A stretch of 64,000 nucleotides of DNA, taken from the NCBI GenBank assembly GCA_963829845.1, contig CAWHKD010000029.1, positions 17,277 through 81,276 on the forward strand, read 5' to 3'. This document shows, piece by piece, positions 40,960 to 49,152 of this stretch. The DNA comes from Gaiellasilicea sp963829845. Its GTDB lineage: Bacteria > Actinomycetota > Thermoleophilia > Gaiellales > Gaiellaceae. The position numbers were made by a program, and so were the translations under genes. The notes beneath the pieces are model-generated. The model did not search any database, was not told where the DNA came from, and saw nothing but the letters and a program-made list of their open reading frames with translations. Within the stretch, counting starts at the first letter, position 1. Every line of letters starts with the position of its first letter.

Positions 40960-40965
40960 ATCATA
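40960..40965 (-). promoter_or_regulatory. Probable -10 box of the metG operon
   Basis: TATGAT on the minus strand, eight bases before the metG ATG, with no Shine-Dalgarno match in between. Confidence 0.45.
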
Positions 40966-40978
40966 CGAGCGTGCCTCG

Positions 40979-41246
40979 TCACCCGCCTCGGAAGGCGCGC
41001 CGCTGCGCCGGGCGGACAGCAGGCACCCAGCAGGAGGAGCGCCGCGGCGACTGCCGGCAGGGACGCACGCCGTGGCCGGAGTCGCCTCCGTCAGGGCGCT
41101 CCACGCCGTGGCGAGCGTCGCTGCCGGCGAGCCGGTCGAAGCTCGGCGGGGCAACGGTCGCGGATTCGGCCGCACGCGTGCGCACCGCGCCACGCGTGCG
41201 CTCGTCGCGGGACGACGGCTGCGGCGGCTGCTCGGCTCTCGTCCGC
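40979..41246 (-). other. Unassigned stretch between the M23 gene and metG
   Basis: About 270 bases with no convincing gene. All frames are Arg/Pro/Ala-rich; one reads a short hydrophobic stretch (ASLPAVAAALLLLGACC) that could be a C-terminal membrane anchor of the M23 protein if further frame changes are allowed. The metG -10 box lies just beyond it. Confidence 0.35.
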
Positions 41247-42076
41247 TCAACGGCGCCGCTGAACCCTGCCTGCGCGGGACGCAGCCGGTGGACGGCCGTG
41301 CTCGCGGGGTAGCGGCCCGGCGCACGGGCACCGGCGCCGTTCGTCCGGCGGGGCCGGCCGCACGGTCGGCCTTGCGCGAGGCTGACCGGCTGTCATCGGC
41401 TTCGGTGAGCTCGGTCTGGTCGTGCGTCGTGGCACCGGCTCGAGCGAAGCCGCCGGCGTGACCTCCTGGAGTGGCTCGCCGACGGCGAAGGCGTGGCGAC
41501 GGTAACCGCCGCCGGCGTCGGCGCTCGGCCGGGGGCGCCGGCTCGATGGTGGGAGCCCGCGCCGGATCTGGCCCGGTGGCGGCGCCGTCTCGGGAGCGAC
41601 GGGAACGGGCGAGGCAACGGCAGGCAACAGCCCGAGTGGATCGACGTACCCGTTCGGATCCGCCGCGACGCGAACTCCGAGATGGACATGCGGTGCGGTG
41701 GTGAACGCGTCATCGCTCGTCGCCGACCTGGCCGACGACCCCTCCTTCTCCGACGAGCTGCCGCGCGTGACGGCGACCGATCCGAGCTGGAGCAGCGTCA
41801 CGGCGTAGCCGTCGGCCGTCTGGATCGTCAGCGCGCGGCCCCCGGCCGGAACGGGGCCGACGAACGAGACGATGCCTGCGGCAGGCGCCCGCACGGGGTC
41901 GCCGGCGGCGGCGCCGATGTCGATTCCACGATGCTGGCCCGCCGCGTACTCGTCGGCTGAGAGCGAGAACGGGCGCAAGAGCGGCCCGTCGCAGGCCAGG
42001 ACCAGCCGACAGCGCCAGGGACGACGACCAGAGCCGCGATCGCTGCAACGACCGCGACGGAGAGCACGCGCCGCAT
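41247..42076 (-). CDS. Secreted M23-family peptidase (LytM-like), frame-disrupted
   Basis: The start (MRRVLSVAVVAAIAALVVV, ATG at 42076) is a signal peptide leading to GWSWPATG; the frame must then change near 41989-41993 to give PLLRPFSLSADEYAAGQHRGIDIGAA, the HxxxD zinc motif, and later APHVHLGVRV with HxH. Between them, near 41740-41760, the M23 glycine strand is readable only in another frame (GEGGVVGQVGDE), implying two compensating shifts. The C terminus is Pro/Arg-rich. LytM-type endopeptidases cut peptidoglycan cross-bridges. The disruptions leave true length and C terminus unknown; the gene may extend toward 40980. Confidence 0.7.
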
Positions 42077-42130
42077 CAGACACCGCCTTCGTGATGTGGA
42101 GGTCAACGGCGTCCACGCTAGCGGGGCGTT

Positions 42131-42949
42131 TCAGCGGCTTTTCAACGATTCCGCATAGAGAGTGTTACGGGAAACTCGCGTGAGCCGAGCGACCACGTCA
42201 GCGGCCTGGCGCCGGGGAACCCCCGACGCAACGAGTTCGTCCACAGCCGCGACTGCGTCGCGCGCCGCCGCGTCGCCCATGGGCTCCACTGCCCCGCCGA
42301 GGACGAGCGTGACCTCGCCCTTGGGGGGCTCGGCGAATCGCTGAGCGACCTCGCGCGCAGGGCCGCGGACGACCTCCTCGAACCGTTTCGTCAGCTCGCG
42401 ACAGACGGCGACCGGGCGGTCGGGCAGCGCCGCGGCGAGCGAGCTGAGCGTCGCCGGCAGCCGCTGCGGCGACTCGAACGCGACCGCGGGGTGCGCCGAA
42501 GAGCCGAGATCGTCCCATAACGTCGCCAGCGCCTTCTCGGCCCGTGGCAGGTAGCCGAGGAATTGGAAGCGCTCACCCGCGAGGCCGCTCGCCACGAGCG
42601 CCGTCTCGACTGCGGACGGCCCGGGCAGCACCGTCACGGGGAAACCTGACTCGAGCGCGGCCCGGATCAGCCGGGCGCCGGGATCGTTGACGCCGGGAAG
42701 GCCCGCATCGGACACGAGCGCGATCCGCTCGCCCGCTTCGAGCCGAGGCAGCAGCTCGGCAGTCCGCGACGCCTCGTTGTGCTGGTGGTAGCTGAGCAGC
42801 TTCGCCTGGATCCCATGCCGGTCGAGCAGCCCCTTCGAGTGACGCGTGTCCTCGCAGAGCACGACGTCGGCCTCGGCGAGCTCGCGCAGCACCCGCAGCG
42901 TCACGTCCTCGAGGTTTCCGATCGGCGTCGCGCAGACGGCGAGCGGCAT
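42131..42949 (-). CDS. rsmI: 16S rRNA (cytidine-2'-O)-methyltransferase
   Basis: A 272-residue RsmI that 2'-O-methylates C1402 of 16S rRNA. LAVCATPIGNLEDVTLRVL, LCEDTRHSKGLLDRHGI, the AdoMet region LVSDAGLPGVNDPGARLI and PGPSAVETALVASGL are all present, plus the C-terminal region seen in full-length RsmI (VRGPAREVAQRF, GEVTLVLGG). It ends with a small helical domain (RRQAADVVARLTRVSRNTLY). Its start lies three bases after the stop of the ROK kinase gene, so the two are likely cotranscribed. Confidence 0.95.
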   Translation of the reverse strand: MPLAVCATPIGNLEDVTLRVLRELAEADVVLCEDTRHSKGLLDRHGIQAKLLSYHQHNEASRTAELLPRLEAGERIALVSDAGLPGVNDPGARLIRAALESGFPVTVLPGPSAVETALVASGLAGERFQFLGYLPRAEKALATLWDDLGSSAHPAVAFESPQRLPATLSSLAAALPDRPVAVCRELTKRFEEVVRGPAREVAQRFAEPPKGEVTLVLGGAVEPMGDAAARDAVAAVDELVASGVPRRQAADVVARLTRVSRNTLYAESLKSR

Positions 42950-42952
42950 CGG

Positions 42953-43855
42953 TTATTCCGCCCCGAGCGCCTCGAACGCGTTCAGCCCCGCCCCGATCAG
43001 GCCCGCGGCGGAGCCGAGCTCGGCCTTGACGATCTTGACCGGCAGCGCGTCCGGCTCGACCGTCTCGCGACGGGCGATCTCGAGCGCAGACGGGGCGAGG
43101 AACTCGAACGCAGCGATACCGAAGCCGCCGCCGACGATGACGAGCTCGTTGCCGAAGATATTCACGAAGGAGCCGATCGCGGCGCCGAGCAGGTGACCGA
43201 TCCCTGCGAGCGCCTCGACCGCGGCCGGATCGCCTTCCTCCGCTCGGCCGACGAGCAACTCCGCATTCGCACCTTCACCCCACAGCTTCTCCGCTGCCCG
43301 ATCCGCGGCATTGCCGGACGCGACCGCCTCGAGGTGGCCGCGGCCGCCGCACCGTCCCTGGCAGGGCGGGCCGTCAGCAACGACGACGACGTGGCCGAGC
43401 TCGGCGATCCCCCGGTAGAGCGCGCCGTCGATGACGACCCCGCCGCCGACACCCGTTCCAAGAGTGAGCATGACCAGGTCGTCGGCCCCGCGCCCGGCGC
43501 CCAGCTTCCACTCGGCCAGCGCGGCGGCGTTCGCGTCGTTCTCGACCATCGCGGGGAGGCCGAACCGCTCCTGTGTCAGGTCGTCCAGCACCACGTTCTG
43601 CAACGGGACGTTCACCGACCCGACCGACCTGCCGGTGCTGCGGTCGATCACGGAGGGAATCCCGAATCCGACCGCCGCGACGCGCTCGTCCGCGAGCGGC
43701 TCGATCGCCTCAGTGATTCCCTCGAGCAGCGCCTCCTGCGACTCGGTCGGTGTCGCCACCTCGTGCTGCTCGTGCAGCGTCCCGTCGGCGTCGATCGAGC
43801 CGGTCGCGATCTTCGTGCCGCCGAGATCGACACCGATGACTCGTTGGGCGCTCAC
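42953..43855 (-). CDS. ROK-family sugar kinase (glucokinase-like)
   Basis: A 300-residue ROK kinase. GVDLGGTKIATGSID is the phosphate loop, ENDANAAALAEW contains the catalytic Asp, LTLGTGVGGGVVIDG binds ATP, and the zinc-binding segment is CQGRCGGRGHLEAV, with Cys fewer than in the classic CPTCGRxGCLE. It probably phosphorylates glucose or a related hexose; regulatory HTH is absent, so it is an enzyme rather than a repressor. It is transcribed divergently from the LytR-CpsA-Psr gene, with 26 bases between starts. GTG start. Confidence 0.9.
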   Translation of the reverse strand: MSAQRVIGVDLGGTKIATGSIDADGTLHEQHEVATPTESQEALLEGITEAIEPLADERVAAVGFGIPSVIDRSTGRSVGSVNVPLQNVVLDDLTQERFGLPAMVENDANAAALAEWKLGAGRGADDLVMLTLGTGVGGGVVIDGALYRGIAELGHVVVVADGPPCQGRCGGRGHLEAVASGNAADRAAEKLWGEGANAELLVGRAEEGDPAAVEALAGIGHLLGAAIGSFVNIFGNELVIVGGGFGIAAFEFLAPSALEIARRETVEPDALPVKIVKAELGSAAGLIGAGLNAFEALGAE

Positions 43856-43865
43856 GGGACGCGGC

Positions 43866-43871
43866 TACCAT
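43866..43871 (+). promoter_or_regulatory. Possible -10 box of the LytR-CpsA-Psr gene
   Basis: TACCAT ten bases before the ATG at 43882, in the 26-base divergent gap. Confidence 0.35.
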
Positions 43872-43881
43872 ACCCGGCCGA

Positions 43882-45030
43882 ATGGCGGACGCAGAGAAGC
43901 CCTACCGGCTCTACAAGGGCGGCCGCACACGTGGGAAGGTGCCGACGGCGCCGCGCCCGGAGCGCGCCGGCCGGGGAGAGACGGGACGCGCGACCCAGCC
44001 GGGCAAGCCGCGCTGGGGGCGGCGGATCGGGATCGCCGTGGTCGCTCTTGGGGTCCTGCTCGTCGTCTGGATCGTCGCCAGCTACCTCGCCTTCCGTACC
44101 GGCGTCCAGGACGCGAACGCCCGGCTGCCGAAGACGGTGGAGGCGAACCTCGCGGCCCAGGACGGCCTGCTCACGTCGAAGCCCTCGCTGATCATGCTGC
44201 TCGGCACCGACGGCGACAAGACCGCGGCGCGCCAGGACTTCCGCCGCTCCGACTCGATCCTGCTCGTCCGGACCGATCCGAAGCGGCACCGGATGGCGTA
44301 CCTCTCGATTCCACGCGACCTGCGCGTCGACATCCCCGGGCAGGGGCCGAACAAGATCAACGCCGCCTTCCAGCTCGGAGGGCCGGCGCTGACAATGAAG
44401 ACGGTGCGCGCGCTGACGGGGCTGCAGCCGAACCACGTCGTCCTCGTCGACTTCGACAACTTCAAGGAGGTGATCGACGCGCTCGGCGGGGTCGAGATCG
44501 ACGTACCGAAGCCGATCCTCTCCAACCGCTTCGACTGCCCCTACGCGACAGACGCACGCTGCCAGGAATGGCCGGGCTGGCGCTTCGAGAAGGGCAAGCA
44601 GACGATGGACGGCAAGCGAGCGCTGATGTACTCGCGCGTGCGCGAGAACCGGCTCGACCCGGCCGAGAACGACCTCACGCGGGGTGAACGGCAGCAGGCG
44701 GTCCTCGAGGCGATAACGAACAAGCTCGTCTCCGCGAAGACCTTCGGCAAGCTGCCCTTCGTCGGCGACGACCTCGTCAAGCCGCTGACGACCGACCTCT
44801 CCGCCGGCCAGCTCCTGCAGCTCGGCTGGGTCCGCTTCCGCTCGAACGAGGGCCGCTCGCTGCATTGCCGCCTCGGCGGCGAGCCGCAGTCGATCGGCGG
44901 CGAGTCCGTGCTTGTCGGCGGCGAGGAGAACAGCGCCACGCTGGCGATGTTCACCGGCCGCTCGGCGCCGCAGCCGCCTCGGCCCGGGACGACGTTCGGC
45001 GCCGGCTGCAGGGTCGGCCGCGGCGTCTAG
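43882..45030 (+). CDS. LytR-CpsA-Psr family cell-wall ligase
   Basis: A 382-residue membrane-anchored LCP protein. A basic cytoplasmic N terminus of about 45 residues leads into one transmembrane helix (about 48-70) and an extracytoplasmic LCP domain with LIMLLGTDGD, FRRSDSILLVRTDP, YLSIPRDLRVDIP, KINAAFQLGG, VVLVDFDNFKEVIDALGGVEIDVP and LMYSRVRENR. Such enzymes move polyprenyl-linked glycopolymers onto peptidoglycan. A Cys pair (DCPYATDARC) may form a disulfide. It is followed closely by a GlsB-like gene. Confidence 0.93.
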   Translation: MADAEKPYRLYKGGRTRGKVPTAPRPERAGRGETGRATQPGKPRWGRRIGIAVVALGVLLVVWIVASYLAFRTGVQDANARLPKTVEANLAAQDGLLTSKPSLIMLLGTDGDKTAARQDFRRSDSILLVRTDPKRHRMAYLSIPRDLRVDIPGQGPNKINAAFQLGGPALTMKTVRALTGLQPNHVVLVDFDNFKEVIDALGGVEIDVPKPILSNRFDCPYATDARCQEWPGWRFEKGKQTMDGKRALMYSRVRENRLDPAENDLTRGERQQAVLEAITNKLVSAKTFGKLPFVGDDLVKPLTTDLSAGQLLQLGWVRFRSNEGRSLHCRLGGEPQSIGGESVLVGGEENSATLAMFTGRSAPQPPRPGTTFGAGCRVGRGV

Positions 45031-45031
45031 T

Positions 45032-45037
45032 TAAGGT
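45032..45037 (+). promoter_or_regulatory. Probable -10 box of the YeaQ/YmgE-like gene
   Basis: TAAGGT six bases before the GTG at 45044, directly after the LCP stop codon. Confidence 0.4.
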
Positions 45038-45043
45038 CGTGCC

Positions 45044-45298
45044 GTGGGCATCATCGGCTGGATCGTCTTCGGGTTGCTGGCCGGCGCATTCGCGCGCGCG
45101 CTGACCCCGGGCCGGCAAGAGATCGGCTGCTTCGGCACGCTCGCCGTCGGCGTCATCGGCGCTCTGCTCGGCGGCTTCATCGGCGAGGCCGTCTTCGACA
45201 CCGACGTCCGCTTCGCCTGGGATGTGAAGCCATTTCTGCTCGCCGTGGCCTGCTCGATCCTGCTGCTGCTGGGACTGAACGCGCTGTCGCGCCGCTGA
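45044..45298 (+). CDS. GlsB/YeaQ/YmgE-family membrane protein
   Basis: An 84-residue protein with three hydrophobic helices. It starts MGIIGWIVFGLLAGAFARAL and continues GCFGTLAVGVIGALLGGFIG, the family's glycine-zipper-like pattern, then ends in a third helix. Members are called transglycosylase-associated or stress-response proteins; the biochemical role is unknown. A hairpin follows its stop. Confidence 0.9.
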   Translation: MGIIGWIVFGLLAGAFARALTPGRQEIGCFGTLAVGVIGALLGGFIGEAVFDTDVRFAWDVKPFLLAVACSILLLLGLNALSRR

Positions 45299-45329
45299 AT
45301 TTCTGCGCAAGCGCGAAGATCCCTCAAGG

Positions 45330-45347
45330 GGGCCGCATTCGCGGCCC
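45330..45347. terminator. Convergent hairpin
   Basis: Arms GGGCCGC and GCGGCCC with a four-base loop, between the YmgE-like and FmdB-like genes. Confidence 0.5.
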
Positions 45348-45372
45348 ATAGCCAGGGTTGTCCGTCAGCGGC

Positions 45373-45657
45373 TCAGTCGGCCGCGGGAGCGGGCTTCTTC
45401 TCGCCCGAATCCGGCTTCTTGTCGGACGAGCTCGAATCGCCGGCGCCGTCCGTCGACGCGTCCTTCTTCTTCCCCGAGCCCCGGCCGTAGTCGGTCGAGT
45501 AGAACCCCGAGCCCTTGAAATGGACCGAAACGGGGTAGAGCACCTTCTCGACGGGGCTCTTGCCGCACACCTCACACTGCTCCGACGGAGGGTCCGACAT
45601 CCGCTGGAAGACCTCGAAGGTGTGCCCGTCCGGGCACCGGTACTCGTAGATCGGCAT
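45373..45657 (-). CDS. FmdB-type zinc-ribbon protein
   Basis: A 94-residue protein starting MPIYEYRCPDGHTFEVFQRM, with a second knuckle CEVCGKSPVEKVLYP: the FmdB/CxxC_CxxC_SSSS family pattern. Phe/Gly segment VHFKGSGFYSTDY follows, then a Lys/Ser/Asp-rich tail ending KKPAPAAD. The family is linked to regulation of formamidase or amidase genes in some bacteria but its function is uncertain. It is divergent from the glycosyltransferase gene. Confidence 0.9.
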   Translation of the reverse strand: MPIYEYRCPDGHTFEVFQRMSDPPSEQCEVCGKSPVEKVLYPVSVHFKGSGFYSTDYGRGSGKKKDASTDGAGDSSSSDKKPDSGEKKPAPAAD

Positions 45658-45693
45658 GGCGAGGGAGTGTAGCCAGGCAGACTGACGGCCACG

Positions 45694-47300
45694 ATGAGCG
45701 AGACCGCACAGGCAACCCGTTTCGGCGCCCGAGAATGGGCGGTCGCGAGACCGTGGCTGGCGGCGCGCTGGTTCCCGCTCGGCGTGGCCGTGATCACGCT
45801 TGCCACGTCGGCATTCCTCTTCCACCAGCTGCTTGCCTGGCCGCCTCACGAGGACGAAGCGCTGCCCTTCTTCCTCGGCCGCCACCCGCTCGACCAGATG
45901 TTCCAGGTCGTGCTCGAGGAGCGCGGCGGCGCACCGCTGCACTTCCTGCTCGCCTGGACGATCGCGCATCTCGAGTTGGGGCTCGGGGGCCTGCGGGCGG
46001 TGTCGGCGTTCTTCGCGGTCGCGAGCCTGCCCGTGATCGCTCTGCTGCTGGCGCGCCTCGGTGGCCGGATGACTGCGCTGTTGGGGACGATCCTCGTCGC
46101 AACCAGCTGGACGTTCCTCTTCCACGGCGTCTACGGCCGCATGTACAGCCTGTTCCTCTTCACGTCCGCCCTCTCCTACCTCGCCCTGCTGAGCGCCCTG
46201 GAGCTCGGCGGCCGCCGGGCGTGGGCGTTGTGGGCGCTGGCGATCCTCGCCACCGTCGCGACCCACCCCTACGGGGCGCTCGTGCTCGCCTCGCAGGGGG
46301 CGTTCGTCGTCGTGGCCCGGCGCCACCGGCTGCGCGAGGCGGTCTGGGCATTCGGGGCGGTCGCAGTGGTCGGGATCCCCTTCTGGCTGACGGACCTCGT
46401 CCTGGCCGGGCGCTTCGACGCCGGCGTCGCCGCAGGCAGCCGGCTCGACGTCATCGAGTACGTCTGGCAGGCGGCCGGGGACTTCACGGCGGGCTTCCCC
46501 GTGCTCCCGGCCGTACTCGTCGCCGCGGGCGCCGGGCTGGCCGTGCTCCCGCGCGAGACGCGCATTCTCGCCGCATGCGCGGCGCTCGTCCCGCTCGCGG
46601 CGCTCGTCGTCGCCCGCAGCACCGGGTCGCCCGAGACGCGCCACGTGATCTTCCTGCTCCCGTTCGTCGCGCTCGCGGTCGGCGCGGGAATCGCACGTCT
46701 CGGACGTGTCTGGGGGAGCGCCGCTGTAGCAGCGCTCGTCCTCGCGCAGCTTGCCTGGACCTGGGACCGGACCCGGAGCTGTTCGAGTGGGAGCCGGACG
46801 TCCGCCAGCAGGCCCGCGCGGATGCGGCCGAGTACATCGCGGCGACGACCGGAAGCGACGACGTCCTGCTCGGCTACGACCCGCTTTTCCTGCAGGCGTG
46901 GGAACAGAACCAGAACGTGCCGCTCGTCGTGCTGCCGCGGGCCGATGCCGATCTTGCGCTGCACAGCCTGCTCTCGCTGGAGCGGCCGCTCGGGCACGGC
47001 ATTTGGGTGCTCGACGCGAGCAAGACGACCAATATCGAGCGCTCGCTGCAGATCCCGCGCGTCTCACCGCGGCCCGAGTCGGCGTTCGAAGTCCGCGACT
47101 TCGGGCCATTCCTCGTCATCCGCACCCGCGAGCCCGTCGTGACGCCGCAGCGGTATCTCGAACGTGCAGGCGAGGCGATGCTCGTCGGCAAGCGTCTCTA
47201 TCTGGGCGACGCCGACATCAACCTGCCGACGGTCGAGCGCGCCGCGCGGGCGCTACGCGGCTACGGCGCGAGCCGCTCGCTCTCGACGAGCTCGCGGTAG
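45694..47300 (+). CDS. Multi-pass glycosyltransferase (GT39/PMT_2-like), with a frame change
   Basis: The N-terminal 350 residues form about nine or ten transmembrane helices with the loop PPHEDEALPFFLGRHPL, whose acidic pair is typical of ArnT/PMT-type lipid-linked glycosyltransferases. The frame changes near 46772-46778 between AQLAWTWDR and PELFEWEPDVRQQ; adding one C to a short C-run restores continuity. The remaining 170 residues form a soluble extracytoplasmic domain (DVLLGYDPLFLQAWEQ, VLPRADADLALHSLL). It would transfer a sugar from a polyprenyl carrier onto protein or cell-wall glycan. The homopolymer context points to an assembly error. Confidence 0.8.
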
Positions 47301-47455
47301 CAGGGCGCCTCCTCGAAGGCTGCGAGCCCTGCGGGCGTCTCGCGCTTCCGGTCCTCGGGACGAAGTCGGCGCGCGGCGGCGATCGCCGCGGATGCGCCGA
47401 CGGCGGCACCGACGAGGAAGGAGCGCGTTCGCGAGCGGCGTGACTCTCCGTCCAT
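47261..47455 (-). CDS. Small protein with one hydrophobic segment
   Basis: A 64-residue protein (MDGESRRSRTRSFLVGAAVGASAAIAAARR..., ending VESERLAP). Residues about 13-28 form a short hydrophobic, Ala/Gly-rich segment, the rest is charged. The final 40 bases overlap the 3' end of the convergent glycosyltransferase gene. It is divergent from the PfkB gene by 15 bases. No family recognised; it could be a spurious frame, but codon use is like its neighbours. Confidence 0.5.
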   Translation of the reverse strand: MDGESRRSRTRSFLVGAAVGASAAIAAARRLRPEDRKRETPAGLAAFEEAPCYRELVESERLAP

Positions 47456-47470
47456 GGAAGGATCGTAGGC

Positions 47471-48262
47471 GTGTTCGTCACGCTCGGCGACCTCCTCCTC
47501 GACGTGATCGTCCGGCTCTCGCAACCTCTGGCCGAGGGCGCGGACGCGGATGCAGTCACGCGGCTCGGGTCGGGCGGCCAGGCCGCGAACGTCGCCGCGT
47601 GGATCGCGGAGCTCGGCGGCGAGGCGCGCTTCGTCGGCAAACGCGCCGACGACGAGGCCGGTCGCACGGCGGCCGCCGGGCTCGAGCGCTACGGCGTCGA
47701 CGTGCGGGGGCCGGTCGTCTCCGGTCGCACGGGAACGGTGGTCTCACTCGTCGGCGTCGACGGCGCCCGCACGATGGCCTCCGACCGCGGCGTCTCCCCC
47801 GATCTGAGCGCGGACGAGCTCGATCCCGCTTGGCTCGACGGCTGTACCCACCTCCACCTGCCCGGCTACTCGCTGCTGCGCTCGCCGATCGACACAGCCG
47901 CGCTACGGGCTGCAGAGCTCGCGCCGCGCCTCTCCGTCGACCTCTCCTCCTGGAGCGCGATCCGGGACTTCGGCCCCGCCCGCTTTCGCGAGCGGCTGGA
48001 GGCGCTCCGACCGGCGACCGTGTTCGCGAACGAGGACGAGGAACGGATCATGGGCGGGCCGATCGCGGCAACAGAGTGGGTGCTGAAGCGCGGGCCGCTC
48101 GGCGCGCGCTTCGGCGATCTCGACCTGCCAGCCGTGACGGCCAAGGCGGTCGATACGACCGGCGCCGGCGATGCGCTCGCGGCCGGGTATCTCGTGGGCG
48201 GACCCGAGCTCGCACTGGCCGCGGCGGCGCGCTGCGTCGCGCAACTAGGCTCGATGCCGTGA
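47471..48262 (+). CDS. PfkB-family kinase, probable pseudouridine kinase
   Basis: A 263-residue ribokinase-fold kinase with GSGGQAANVAAWIAELGG near the N terminus and the catalytic VDTTGAGDALAAGYL near the C terminus. Adjacent psuG, into which it runs with a GTGA overlap, suggests that the substrate is pseudouridine, phosphorylated to pseudouridine-5'-phosphate for cleavage by PsuG. Members of the PfkB family share folds but differ in substrate, so the assignment rests on context. GTG start. Confidence 0.85.
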   Translation: MFVTLGDLLLDVIVRLSQPLAEGADADAVTRLGSGGQAANVAAWIAELGGEARFVGKRADDEAGRTAAAGLERYGVDVRGPVVSGRTGTVVSLVGVDGARTMASDRGVSPDLSADELDPAWLDGCTHLHLPGYSLLRSPIDTAALRAAELAPRLSVDLSSWSAIRDFGPARFRERLEALRPATVFANEDEERIMGGPIAATEWVLKRGPLGARFGDLDLPAVTAKAVDTTGAGDALAAGYLVGGPELALAAAARCVAQLGSMP

Positions 48263-49152
48263 AGGATCCGATCAGGATCTCGGACGAGGTCGGACACGCA
48301 CTCGCCGACCGCAGGCCCGTCGTCGCGCTCGAGACGACGCTGGTGGCGCACGGCTTCCCGCCGGGCGAAGGGGTCGAGGTCGCGCTCGAGAGCGAGCGAC
48401 GCGTCCGCGACGCCGGTGCGGTGCCCGCGACGATCGGCGTCCTGGACGGCCAGCTGTGCGTTGGTCTCTCCAAGGACGAGCTCGGCCGCTTCACCGCAGA
48501 CGCGCGCAAGGTCGGCCCACGCGATCTCGCTGCCGCGATCGTCCAGGACGCGGTCGGCGCGACGACGGTCGGCGGAACGCTCGCCGCCTGCCGCGCGGTC
48601 GGTATCGGCTTCATGGGCACCGGCGGCCTCGGCGGCGTCCACCGCGGCTTTCCGGACCCGCCGGACGTCTCGGCCGACCTCGGTGAGCTGATCCGGACCG
48701 AGGCGCTGGTCGTCTCCTCGGGTGTGAAGTCGATCCTCGACGTGCCCGCGACTGCGGAGCTGCTCGAGACGCTGGGCGTTCCCGTCCTCGGCTACCGCAC
48801 CGATGACCTGCCGCTCTTCTACGCCGCGCACGGCGGCCCGCCGGTCTCGGCGCGCGTCGAGTCCGCCGCAGAGGCGGCACAGATCGCGCAGGCGCACTGG
48901 CGGCTCGGCCGCCACTCCTCGATCCTGCTCGGCCGCCCCGTCGAGGACAGCCTCGACGACGTCGAGCCGCTGATCGAGCAGGCGCTCGCCGATGCGCACG
49001 AGCAAAGCGTGACCGGACAGCAGGTGACGCCTTTCGTTCTCGCCTACCTTCATCGCGAGTCCGGCGGGCGTACGCTCGCTGCCAACCGCGAGCTGATCGC
49101 CGCCAACGCACGTCTCGCCGGGGAGGTCGCAGTTGCCTACGCCGCTCTATGA
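48259..49152 (+). CDS. psuG: Pseudouridine-5'-phosphate glycosidase
   Basis: A 297-residue PsuG that cleaves the C-C glycosidic bond of pseudouridine-5'-phosphate to uracil and ribose-5-phosphate. Motifs: VALETTLVAHGFP, PATIGVLDGQLCVGLSKDEL, DLAAAIVQDAVGATTVGGTL, GIGFMGTGGLGGVHRG, VVSSGVKSILDVPATAELLETLGVPVLGY, and the C-terminal NRELIAANARLAGEVAVAY. The GTG start overlaps the kinase stop, so kinase and glycosidase form one unit. It overlaps the next gene by 20 bases. Confidence 0.95.
   Translation: MKDPIRISDEVGHALADRRPVVALETTLVAHGFPPGEGVEVALESERRVRDAGAVPATIGVLDGQLCVGLSKDELGRFTADARKVGPRDLAAAIVQDAVGATTVGGTLAACRAVGIGFMGTGGLGGVHRGFPDPPDVSADLGELIRTEALVVSSGVKSILDVPATAELLETLGVPVLGYRTDDLPLFYAAHGGPPVSARVESAAEAAQIAQAHWRLGRHSSILLGRPVEDSLDDVEPLIEQALADAHEQSVTGQQVTPFVLAYLHRESGGRTLAANRELIAANARLAGEVAVAYAAL

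Noticed and set aside
42779..44191. 470-codon plus-strand frame across rsmI and the ROK kinase
   Set aside because: Shadow frame; both minus-strand genes have full, well-placed motifs.
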